This document shows positions 8,002 through 15,314 of a stretch of DNA of 31,238 bases, piece after piece. Source of the DNA: JAKIYB01 sp964590255. Its GTDB lineage: Bacteria > Armatimonadota > Hebobacteria > CAIYQO01. Each line of letters opens with the position of its first letter. Positions within the stretch are counted from its first letter, which is position 1. Below the pieces are notes generated by a model. The model searched no databases and was not told the DNA's origin. It worked only from the letters and a program-made list of their open reading frames with translations. Location: assembly GCA_964590255.1 (NCBI GenBank), contig CAZPYA010000066.1, forward strand, positions 1 to 31,238, read 5' to 3'. A program made the position numbers and the translations under genes.

Positions 8002-9165
8002 TTACCCAGTCCGTAGCGCATCACGCAATGCTTCCAGATATCCTGTCCCATATCGCTGTTCGGGCAGCAGATACGCGCCTTCGGTCCACTCGTTCCAGGC
8101 ATACAGGTAGATCGCCCGTGATTCCGCGGGGTTGTTGGCGGCTTGCTCGATGGCCATCCGACAGAGCCGGCCGTACTGCTCCGGGTTATTGTTCACGACA
8201 ATCGTCTCATAAATGAGCTGTCGGAAATCCATCGGCAGCGTCACGCCGCGGTGCCAGCGTGGGGTCACATCATAACCCGTAATGATGCTCGGATGGTGAG
8301 GCACGCCCCATTTCTCGATCTCGCGCCAGCAGTGCTGGTGCGAAGCGATGACGTCTTCATACTCGGTCAGTGGGCGATCATTCGGCAAGTCGGGGTATTT
8401 GGGCGTGCGCACGATGTTGTAGGCGAATACCGTCTCGAAGCCCAGCGCCCGTGCATTCGGCACGCGGTCATAGCCGCAGCAGTAAATGTTGTCGTCGCAA
8501 CAGCCGATATTCGCGGTAAAATACAGGCCGGGCAGGCCGTTCTGCCGCGCGCGCTCCTGCATGCGCTCCACGCCGCGCCGCGCGCCGTCCACGCCGCCCA
8601 ACTGCTGCGTAAAGGTGGCCAGGTCCCATAGCACAAAATTCGGCCGACCGTCGAAGCGCAAGTAGTTCGGCTCGTGGAAGTAGTGCTCGGCGCAGTAGTC
8701 GATGACGCGGTCCAAATCCTCGTACCAGTGACGGATGGGCAGCCAGAATGACTGCCCACGGTTTTCGCCTACCGCGCCGCCCATGCCGGGGATGCCCGTC
8801 ACCGCCGGCCAGGTGCCCCAGGTGTGGTTGGCCCACATCAGGCTGAACTTCAGCCGGTTCCGGTTGGGCGCCTGCAGGAAGCCGCGCTCCAGGGCTTCCT
8901 CGAAAATCTTCACGCCGGAGTACCAGTACCAGTCAAAAAGGAAGGTGGTGACGCCGTGGTCGGCGGCGAGATCGATCTCGCGCGCCGCCCACGCCGGGTC
9001 GCTCTCGTCAAAATAGCCCCACGACGGCACCAGCGGCTGGTGATGTCCGGGGAAGAGCGGCTTCGTGGTGGGCAGCAGCTCCCACTCGGTGAACCCCTTG
9101 CCGTACCAGGCCTCATAATGCGGATTCGTATGCCAGCTCGGGAAGTAGATGGCGATGACTTCCAT
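8002..9165 (-). CDS. WbsX/GH99-like domain protein (glycan-active TIM-barrel)
   Basis: The protein matches the WbsX-type (GH99-like) family, found in O-antigen or polysaccharide clusters and in polysaccharide-degrading bacteria. Conserved blocks are visible in order: IAIYFPSWH (N-terminus), WYGKGFTEWE, KPLFPGHHQPLVP, AREIDLAADHGVTTFLFDWYWY, ANHTW, and C-terminal YLYAWNEWTEGAYLLPE. No signal peptide is seen, so it probably works in the cytoplasm. Whether it is a hydrolase, such as an endo-mannosidase-like enzyme, or acts in glycan assembly cannot be told from sequence. The ATG at 9165 follows AGGAT and gives 387 residues. It begins 19 bp after the UroD-like gene ends, so the two are probably in one operon. 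Confidence 0.85.
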   Translation of the reverse strand: MEVIAIYFPSWHTNPHYEAWYGKGFTEWELLPTTKPLFPGHHQPLVPSWGYFDESDPAWAAREIDLAADHGVTTFLFDWYWYSGVKIFEEALERGFLQAPNRNRLKFSLMWANHTWGTWPAVTGIPGMGGAVGENRGQSFWLPIRHWYEDLDRVIDYCAEHYFHEPNYLRFDGRPNFVLWDLATFTQQLGGVDGARRGVERMQERARQNGLPGLYFTANIGCCDDNIYCCGYDRVPNARALGFETVFAYNIVRTPKYPDLPNDRPLTEYEDVIASHQHCWREIEKWGVPHHPSIITGYDVTPRWHRGVTLPMDFRQLIYETIVVNNNPEQYGRLCRMAIEQAANNPAESRAIYLYAWNEWTEGAYLLPEQRYGTGYLEALRDALRTG

Positions 9166-9184
9166 GATTGATCCTATCACAACA

Positions 9185-10117
9185 TTAATATGGCGCTAAT
9201 TCGTAGCAGGTGTCCCACAGCGCGGCGAGATTCTCGGCGGGCGCGTGCGGCACCACCTGGTCGGGGGCGGCGATCCACCCGCCGCCGGGCTTGAAAATCT
9301 CAAAGGCGCGGCGCACTTCGGCACGGACGTCATCGGGCGAGCCGTCCAGCACCACCGCGGAGTTGATGCCGCCGAGAATGGCCGTCTTCCCTTGCAGCGT
9401 GCGTTTCACCAACGCCTGGTCATTGGCGGTGGCCTGTACGGGATTCAGCACCGCCACGCCCACCGCGGCGAGATCGGCTACGATCTCCTGCACGTGGCCG
9501 CAGGAGTGAAAATCGATGAGCACGCCGCGCCGCAACACTTCGTCGAAGCAGCGCTCGTAGGCGGGCAGCAGGAATTCGCGGAAGAGGGCGGGGGACATCA
9601 TGAGGCTGTGCTGCATCCCCAGGTCCTCGCTCACATGCAGCGTGTCGATGCCCAGATCGAGCAGGCGGTGGAAGCAGATAATGTTGTAGTCGACGATGCG
9701 GTCGATGACCTCGCGCAGACGGTCGGGCTCCTCATATAACGCCAGCAGGAAATTGTCCATGCCCATCAGGCAGCAGAGGCGTTCGCAGACGAATTTGACA
9801 TGGCACCCGCCGACGACCAGCGCCTCGCGGTCGAGGCTGTCAAGATGTGCCTGATCCTCAGCGGTCCAGGTGAGGCGCCAGGGATCCGGCCACTGGTAGG
9901 CGTCAAGCCGGCTGAGATCGGCCAGCGGGTGCATGGTATCTACCGGCACCATCGCCTGGTCCGTCATTTCCCAGCCGACGCCCCAGTCGTCGGTCCAGGT
10001 TTCAAAGCGGAAATTCCCCCCGAGCATCACAGCGTCCCAGACTGTGCCGTCGAATACGGGCACGGCGTCTGGGGATCCGAAGCGAATGGCAGCCAGTGTA
10101 TTGCGGCGCGAGTTCAT
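9185..10117 (-). CDS. UroD-family protein (uroporphyrinogen decarboxylase / corrinoid methyltransferase-like)
   Basis: This 310-residue protein belongs to the uroporphyrinogen decarboxylase superfamily. It is closer to the divergent group that includes methylcobamide:coenzyme M methyltransferases than to true HemE. The key motif is FHSCGH (203-208), an H-x-C zinc-thiolate site like that of MtaA/MtbA, followed by the helix EIVADLAAVGVAVLNPVQ. The N-terminus (NTLAAIRFGSPDAVPV) is typical of the family. Such paralogues are abundant in glycan-degrading anaerobes, often beside glycosidase genes, with no proven role. Here it heads a minus-strand run with the WbsX-like gene. The ATG at 10117 is preferred to an in-frame GTG at 10126, because AAGG lies 8 bp before the ATG and overlaps the GTG region. 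Confidence 0.83.
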   Translation of the reverse strand: MNSRRNTLAAIRFGSPDAVPVFDGTVWDAVMLGGNFRFETWTDDWGVGWEMTDQAMVPVDTMHPLADLSRLDAYQWPDPWRLTWTAEDQAHLDSLDREALVVGGCHVKFVCERLCCLMGMDNFLLALYEEPDRLREVIDRIVDYNIICFHRLLDLGIDTLHVSEDLGMQHSLMMSPALFREFLLPAYERCFDEVLRRGVLIDFHSCGHVQEIVADLAAVGVAVLNPVQATANDQALVKRTLQGKTAILGGINSAVVLDGSPDDVRAEVRRAFEIFKPGGGWIAAPDQVVPHAPAENLAALWDTCYELAPY

Positions 10118-10142
10118 GCAGCCCACCTTCTGTTGTGGGCCT

Positions 10143-10148
10143 AGTATA
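10143..10148 (-). promoter_or_regulatory. Putative -10 box of the UroD-WbsX-metzincin-AMMECR1 run
   Basis: On the minus strand this reads TATACT, five of six matches to the sigma-70 -10 consensus, 25 bp upstream of the UroD-like ATG. The -35 position falls inside the hairpin at 10166-10200, and no good -35 hexamer is seen there. Confidence 0.4.
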
Positions 10149-10165
10149 ACATGGGGACGGTCAGA

Positions 10166-10200
10166 AGGAAACCGGGAATGCCGTCCTTTCCCGGTTTCCT
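10166..10200 (-). terminator. Hairpin downstream of the MscS-like gene
   Basis: A perfect 13-bp inverted repeat (10166-10178 with 10188-10200) surrounds a 9-nt loop, 16 bp past the stop codon of the MscS-like gene. The following minus-strand sequence is not T-rich, so it may act as an mRNA-stabilising 3' stem or a weak terminator. Confidence 0.5.
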
Positions 10201-10216
10201 CGCGCCACGCGGCGGG

Positions 10217-11089
10217 TTACGCCGCGAACCCCATGTTGCCGCCTTCGCCGGTCGAACGGTTCACGCGCAACAGGTGATGGTGCATCATCTCGGAGTTCTG
10301 CATCGTCACGTCGCCGCGCGCGGTTTGGATTGTCGTGGTGGTGTGGTTGATGTATTTCACCGTGCCGTCCAACTCGGCCATCAGCACCCGGTCGCCCGGG
10401 GTCAGCACCGCTTTGAGCTGTCGGCCGGCCAACCAGTCCGCGGCATACTCGCGACCGCCCAGCCCGAAGGCCAGCGTGCCCGCCAGCACCAGGCCACCGA
10501 GCAGAATGGCGAACGCCGTCACCAGGAACGGGAAGTTCAGGCCGAGAATGCCCAGGGCGATGGCGAAGGTGAAGAAGAGCACCGTGCCCATCACCACGCT
10601 GCCCAGCATCGGCGCGAAGTCGATGTTCGCTGTCGAGGCCGTCGCACGGGTAAGGCGTGCCAGGAAGCTGGCCGCCCACGCGCCGACCACGATGACCAGC
10701 AAGGCCGCGAAAATGCGCGGCAGGTACAGTACCACCGCCGTCATCAGCGCCGTCAAGGCACTGATGCCCATCACCGACACCGCCGCATACACGGCGATGA
10801 GGAAGATGAACCAGTACGTGATAACGCCGAATATCTGCGACGGCGTTGCTTTGATTTCTGCCCGTCGCAGGCCGTCGGTGATCCCTTCCCGGTCCATGAG
10901 TTCGTCCAGACGCGCCGTCCGCAGGCCTTTCGTGACCAGCGCCTGTACCGTTTTGGCGATGCCCCAGCCGATGAGCAGCACGATAATTGCCGCCAGCAGC
11001 AGGGGGATGAACAAGATAATCGCGCCGACCGCGCCGGCTAACGACGTCCATAACGCCGAAACCCAGCCGGTAAATCCTCCTCCAGGCAT
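10217..11089 (-). CDS. Mechanosensitive channel (MscS-like) family membrane protein
   Basis: This 290-residue integral membrane protein has about four to five hydrophobic helices. The first two helix-containing units (residues about 20-60 and 85-150) resemble the conserved TM-helix repeat found in small MscS-like proteins. A final helix (about 185-210) runs into FGLGGREYAADWLAGRQL, the typical link from the pore helix to the MscS beta domain. The beta domain follows: LTPGDRV, then GTVKYINHTTTTI, and the GDVTMQNS element. Such proteins release osmolytes under hypo-osmotic stress or act as small ion channels. GGAGG lies 4 bp upstream of the ATG at 11089, which rules out the longer open frame. 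It is divergent from pstA across a 277-bp intergenic region. Confidence 0.82.
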   Translation of the reverse strand: MPGGGFTGWVSALWTSLAGAVGAIILFIPLLLAAIIVLLIGWGIAKTVQALVTKGLRTARLDELMDREGITDGLRRAEIKATPSQIFGVITYWFIFLIAVYAAVSVMGISALTALMTAVVLYLPRIFAALLVIVVGAWAASFLARLTRATASTANIDFAPMLGSVVMGTVLFFTFAIALGILGLNFPFLVTAFAILLGGLVLAGTLAFGLGGREYAADWLAGRQLKAVLTPGDRVLMAELDGTVKYINHTTTTIQTARGDVTMQNSEMMHHHLLRVNRSTGEGGNMGFAA

Positions 11090-11366
11090 ATGTCCTCCTT
11101 TACAAGGATGCATGTCATACCCGCGTTTGCGGGCTTGCAGCATCTCTGTTCCCATCTTCCGCGGCACCTATTAAACGCGCATGTATATGCATACGGCGGT
11201 TGATGGATGTCGGGCGAACACGGGCCGCACAGGAGCAAAGATGAAGAAGACATCAAGGCGTTAATCTAAGTTTAAGGCTTCATGATGTGCGAGCAGGTTA
11301 AAATCTGGTACAGTTAGGCGCGAGTGTCCTTCACGGGTCGTACGGTAAATCAGACAGGAGCATGGA
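11090..11366. other. Intergenic region between divergent MscS-like gene and pstA
   Basis: This 277-bp non-coding stretch must carry promoters for both neighbours. A small stem (CCCGC-GTTT-GCGGG, about 11121-11134) lies in the leader of the MscS-like gene. On the pstA side there are two TTAA-containing half-sites at 11261 and 11272, 11 bp apart, and AT-rich segments near 11298-11314 that could hold a -10 box. No perfect promoter was found on either strand. Confidence 0.5.
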
Positions 11367-12305
11367 GTGGACGAGAGACCGCGGGAGCAGCGTGTGCCGC
11401 GCATTACGCAAACACGAACCCCCATGGCGCGTATTCGCGAACGCGTCATCCACGGCGTATTGATGCTCTCCCTGTTGGCCGTTGTCATCCCGGTGGTGCT
11501 CATCGTCTATTTCCTGATTATGAAAGGCTTGCCCGGGCTCTCCTGGGACTTCGTGACCCTGGAACCGAAAAACGGCATGACCGCCGGCGGCATCCGTCCT
11601 GCCATCCTCGGCAGCCTGTACCTGATTCTCCTCACCGCGCTGTTCGCCGTGCCTATCGGGGTGCTGGCGGCGGTGTATCTCACCGAGTATGCCCGGCAGA
11701 ACATCATCACCCGCTCCATCCGGCTCGCAATCGTGAATCTCGCCGGGGTGCCGTCGGTGGTCTACGGGCTGTTCGGCCTCGGCCTGTTCGTGTATTTCCT
11801 TGGGTTTGGCACGTCGTTGCTGGCCGGCGCCTGCACTCTGGCGGTGCTGGTGCTGCCGCTCATCATTACTGCCTCCGAAGAAGCGTTGCTCACCGTGCCC
11901 ATGGCCTTCCGCGAAGCGAGCCTGGCGCTGGGCGTCAGCAAATGGCAGACGATCTGGCGCGTGGTGCTGCCCACGGCCATGCCAGGCATCCTTACCGGCA
12001 TCATCCTCGCTGTGTCCCGCGCCGCGGGCGAAACGGCGCCACTGCTCTTTACCTGCGTCGCCTTTTTCCTGTTCTCGCCGCACCAGCCGTTCTCACTGCA
12101 GGCGCTGCCGGGACAGATTCACGATACGCTTTTCAGTCAAGTCATGGCACTGCCGTACCACCTGTATGCCATCGCCACCCAGGTTCCCAAGGCACCCGAG
12201 TCGATCAAGTGGGGCACGGCGCTGGTATTGTTGGGGCTGGTATTGGGCCTGAATCTGATTGCGATTGTGCTGCGATCGTACCTGCGACGATCACGAAAGT
12301 GGTAA
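11367..12305 (+). CDS. pstA: Phosphate ABC transporter permease PstA
   Basis: PstA is one of the two permeases of the high-affinity phosphate importer. The 312-residue protein shows six hydrophobic segments, the GGIRPAILGSLYLI entry to the permease domain, the VPSVVYGLFGLGLFV block and the cytoplasmic coupling loop (FREASLALGVSKWQTIWRVVLP), all typical of PstA. The GTG start at 11367 is supported by CAGGAG 6 bp upstream; an ATG at 11362 is in another frame. pstB starts 1 bp after its stop, so the two are translationally coupled. Oddly, neither pstC nor pstS precedes it, and the upstream neighbour is divergent. The partner subunits must be encoded elsewhere or PstA pairs differently. Confidence 0.94.
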   Translation: MDERPREQRVPRITQTRTPMARIRERVIHGVLMLSLLAVVIPVVLIVYFLIMKGLPGLSWDFVTLEPKNGMTAGGIRPAILGSLYLILLTALFAVPIGVLAAVYLTEYARQNIITRSIRLAIVNLAGVPSVVYGLFGLGLFVYFLGFGTSLLAGACTLAVLVLPLIITASEEALLTVPMAFREASLALGVSKWQTIWRVVLPTAMPGILTGIILAVSRAAGETAPLLFTCVAFFLFSPHQPFSLQALPGQIHDTLFSQVMALPYHLYAIATQVPKAPESIKWGTALVLLGLVLGLNLIAIVLRSYLRRSRKW

Positions 12306-12306
12306 C

Positions 12307-13128
12307 ATGGTTGAACGCATGACTGACTACTCATCGATGATGCCACGTCCTGCCCTGCTGATGCTCCCGGATGAAACGGCCAAGTTCCGCATCCGCGGGT
12401 TGTCCGTGGCGTATGGCGGCGCGCTGGCGCTCAAAAATGTATCGGTTAACGTCCCGGCGCAGCATATCACCGCGCTCATTGGGCCGTCGGGCTGTGGCAA
12501 GTCCACCTTCCTGCGCTGCCTCAACCGGATGAATGACCTCATCCTCAGCGCAAAGGTCACCGGGGAGTTGCTGCTGGATAACCAGCCGATTCTCGGTAAG
12601 TCTATCGATCCGGTGGAGCTGCGGAAGCGGGTGGGGATGGTGTTTCAGCGCCCAAATCCCTTCCCGATGTCGGTGTATGACAATATTGCCTATGGGCCGC
12701 GGCGCCACGGCATTCGCCGTCGCGCGGTGCTGGACGAGATTGTGGAAGACGTGCTGCAGCGCGCGGCGCTGTGGGACGAGGCGAAGGACAAGCTGCGCCA
12801 TTCCGCCTTTGATCTGTCCGGCGGGCAACAGCAGCGCCTGTGCATTGCGCGGTGCCTGGCCGTGCAGCCGGAAGTGCTGCTCATGGACGAGCCCAGTTCA
12901 GCCCTCGATCCGATTTCGACCTTCAAAATCGAAGAGTTGTTATTGGAACTGAAAGAGCAGTATACTATCGTCATCGTTACGCACAATATGTACCAGGCGT
13001 CACGCGTGGCGGATTACACGGGATTTTTCCTCACCGGCGAGCTCATCGAATTTGGCCCGACGGTCGAGATTTTCGAACGACCGGTCGACCAGCGCACCGA
13101 CGACTACGTGCGCGGGCGTTTCGGATAG
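12307..13128 (+). CDS. pstB: Phosphate ABC transporter ATP-binding protein PstB
   Basis: PstB is the ATPase that drives phosphate import through PstA and PstC. All ABC motifs are intact: Walker A GPSGCGKST (59-67), Q-loop FQRPNPFPMS, signature LSGGQQQR (170-177), Walker B LLMDEP followed by the D-loop SALD, and the H-loop histidine in VTHNM (226). The protein is 273 residues with an N-terminal extension of about 25 residues ahead of the usual start of the fold. The ATG at 12307 lies 1 bp after the pstA stop; a second in-frame ATG at 12319 is possible, and neither has a strong ribosome-binding site, which fits coupling to pstA. phoU follows 12 bp downstream. Confidence 0.97.
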   Translation: MVERMTDYSSMMPRPALLMLPDETAKFRIRGLSVAYGGALALKNVSVNVPAQHITALIGPSGCGKSTFLRCLNRMNDLILSAKVTGELLLDNQPILGKSIDPVELRKRVGMVFQRPNPFPMSVYDNIAYGPRRHGIRRRAVLDEIVEDVLQRAALWDEAKDKLRHSAFDLSGGQQQRLCIARCLAVQPEVLLMDEPSSALDPISTFKIEELLLELKEQYTIVIVTHNMYQASRVADYTGFFLTGELIEFGPTVEIFERPVDQRTDDYVRGRFG

Positions 13129-13140
13129 AGGGGAGTCGTC

Positions 13141-13818
13141 ATGCCGCACCCGCGCCAGACTTTCGATGCTCAGTTGCGCGCACTGGAGCAGCGCTTGCTG
13201 CGCATGGGCGGATTCGTGGAAGGCATGCTGGAAGATGCCGTGAAATCCCTGGCGACGCAGGACGTCGCTCTCGCCGAGGAAGTCGTCCGCCGCGACGATA
13301 TCGCCGACGAACAGGATATCGACATCGAATCCACCAGCATGCATCTGCTTGCGCTGCAACAGCCGATGTCCAAGGATCTGCGCGTCATTGGCACCGCGCT
13401 GAAGATCACCACCGATCTCGAACGCATCGGCGATTACTCCGTCGACATCGCGAAGACGACGCTCAACCTCGCGGGCATTCCTTTCCCGACGCCGTTGGTG
13501 CGCATCCCGCGCATGGCCGAATATACCGTGCAGATGGTGCAGGGCGTGCTGGAAGCCTTCGTGAACCGCGATCTGAGCAAGGTGGAAGAGGTAATCGCGC
13601 TGGATGATAAGGTTGATGAGCTATATGTCCAGGTGTGGGATATGCTCATCAGCGAAATGGAGCAATCCAGTGACAACGTCGTGCGCGCCGCCAACCTTAT
13701 CCTCGTTGCCCGCTACCTGGAGCGCATTGCCGACCACGCGGTGAACGTGGCCGAGCGCGTGTATTATATGGAAACGGGATTGCTGATCCAGTTAGCAACG
13801 AGCCATCAGGCGGGATAA
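13141..13818 (+). CDS. phoU: Phosphate signalling protein PhoU
   Basis: PhoU is the metal-binding helical protein that links the Pst transporter to the PhoR/PhoB-type two-component system and restrains phosphate uptake. The 225-residue length and the two three-helix repeats are typical. The conserved metal-ligand motifs are recognisable as ITTDLERIGDYSVDIAK in the first repeat and LVARYLERIADHAVNVAE in the second. The upstream AGGGGAG gives a good ribosome-binding site. Its position after pstB is the classical order. No sensor kinase or response regulator is in the window. Confidence 0.96.
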   Translation: MPHPRQTFDAQLRALEQRLLRMGGFVEGMLEDAVKSLATQDVALAEEVVRRDDIADEQDIDIESTSMHLLALQQPMSKDLRVIGTALKITTDLERIGDYSVDIAKTTLNLAGIPFPTPLVRIPRMAEYTVQMVQGVLEAFVNRDLSKVEEVIALDDKVDELYVQVWDMLISEMEQSSDNVVRAANLILVARYLERIADHAVNVAERVYYMETGLLIQLATSHQAG

Positions 13819-13847
13819 TGCCTTTGCGAACAGGTTGTCAATAACCC

Positions 13848-15242
13848 ATGCTGGATGTCAACGGAAAAGCCATTCACGTCATCGGCCTGGGCGCGAAAGG
13901 GACGGGTCGCGCTTGTGCCACCGTACTCGCTGCCCACGGCGCGCAAGTCACCATCTCGGATACGAAATCGCGCGAAGCGCTGGGTGACGCGGTGACGGCC
14001 CTTGACACGTTGTCGGTGCGCCTGCTGCTCGGCGACGACGCCTACCAGGGCATCGACACCGCTGATCTGGTGGTGCCGAGTCCCGGCGTGCCGTTGACCA
14101 TCGAGCCGATTCGTCGCGCCCGCGCCGCCGGCGTGCCGGTGCTCAGCGAGATCGAACTGGCCTACCGGTTAACGCGGGCCCCCATCGTCGCCATCACCGG
14201 CACGAAGGGGAAAACCACCACCACCACGCTTATTCACCTGCTGCTGCAGGCGCTTGGGCAATCCGTCTACCTCGGCGGCAACATCGGCTATCCGCTCATC
14301 GAGATGGCCGATGCGGCCGGGCCCGACGATCTACTCGTCGCCGAGGTGAGTAGCTTCCAACTGGAAGCGGTGGAGGAATTCCGTCCGCACGTCGCCGTCT
14401 TCACCAATCTTTATCCCGACCACCTCGACCGATACGACGACTCCATGGAACTGTACCTGGAGGCGAAGTTGAACCTCTTCCGTCGGCAGACACCAGAAGA
14501 TATCGCGGTGGTGAACGTGGACCGTCCGGAAAGCGGCCGTGTCGAAGAGGTTACCCGCGCGCGTGTATTGCATGTCAGCGCTACGGTGCCCGCGGCTGGC
14601 GGCGTCTATCTCGCCGGCGAGGCCATCATCTCCGCTGTGCACGGCGCGCCACGGCGTATCCTCTCCACGGCGGATATCCGCCTGAGAGGGACGCATAATC
14701 TGGCCAACGTGCTGGAGGCGGTCGCCGCTGTCGAGGCACTCGGCTTGTCCACCGAGACGGTGGCGACGCAGGTGCTGTCCACCTTCCGCGGGGTGCCGAA
14801 CCGGCTAGAAGAAGTCGAGACCGTGCGCGGCGTCACCTACTACAATGATTCACAAGGTACTACCCCGGTGGCGGTGCAGATGGCGCTGCAGGCCTTCGCG
14901 CCGACCAAGCCGGTGCTTATCGCCGGCGGCCGCGCGAAGGTGAGCGACTTCACCGAGCTGGCGCAGGCCATCGTCAACCGCGCGCGCGCGGTCATCCTTA
15001 TCGGCGAAGCCGCGGACGCCATCCAGGCGGCCGTTCAGGCACTGCGTCCAGCGTTTCCCGTTTCCCGTGCCGCCACGCTGCCCGAGGCGGTGGAACGGGG
15101 GGCCGCGCTCGCTGCGCCGGACGGCATCGTCATCCTCTCACCGGCCTGTGCCAGCTTCGACATGTTCACTAATATGGAACACCGTGGCGAGGTGTTTCGC
15201 CAGGCGGTGGCCGCGCTGCGTGATGGATATCCCGTCGGTTGA
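13848..15242 (+). CDS. murD: UDP-N-acetylmuramoylalanine-D-glutamate ligase MurD
   Basis: MurD adds D-glutamate to UDP-MurNAc-L-Ala in peptidoglycan synthesis. The N-terminal Rossmann-like domain begins VIGLGAKGTGRA. The ATP loop is GTKGKTTTT (118-126), and EVSSFQLE (166-173) and TNLYPDHLDRY follow. The lysine normally carbamylated is probably K207 in EAKLNLF. The C-terminal domain shows GTHNLAN (281-287) and AGGRAKVSDF. One oddity is that the nucleotide-contact motif usually written NDSKATN reads NDSQGTTP (333-340), so the lysine is a glutamine. The gene stands outside any division/cell-wall cluster, 29 bp after phoU. It could in principle be a MurD paralogue, although length (464) and all other motifs fit MurD. 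Confidence 0.9.
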   Translation: MLDVNGKAIHVIGLGAKGTGRACATVLAAHGAQVTISDTKSREALGDAVTALDTLSVRLLLGDDAYQGIDTADLVVPSPGVPLTIEPIRRARAAGVPVLSEIELAYRLTRAPIVAITGTKGKTTTTTLIHLLLQALGQSVYLGGNIGYPLIEMADAAGPDDLLVAEVSSFQLEAVEEFRPHVAVFTNLYPDHLDRYDDSMELYLEAKLNLFRRQTPEDIAVVNVDRPESGRVEEVTRARVLHVSATVPAAGGVYLAGEAIISAVHGAPRRILSTADIRLRGTHNLANVLEAVAAVEALGLSTETVATQVLSTFRGVPNRLEEVETVRGVTYYNDSQGTTPVAVQMALQAFAPTKPVLIAGGRAKVSDFTELAQAIVNRARAVILIGEAADAIQAAVQALRPAFPVSRAATLPEAVERGAALAAPDGIVILSPACASFDMFTNMEHRGEVFRQAVAALRDGYPVG

Positions 15243-15288
15243 CCGGCGAAACCAGCGCCATGATTCGCGACTAGAATACCGCTCAATG

Positions 15289-15297
15289 TGGTATAAT
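15289..15297 (+). promoter_or_regulatory. Extended -10 promoter of the pseudopilin gene
   Basis: TGG directly followed by a perfect TATAAT (15292-15297) forms an extended -10 element, which explains the absence of a good -35 box. It lies 17 bp upstream of the ATG, leaving a very short leader of about 10 nt that still contains the AGAGG ribosome-binding site. Confidence 0.65.
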
Positions 15298-15314
15298 ACA
15301 CGCGAGAGGCTGGC

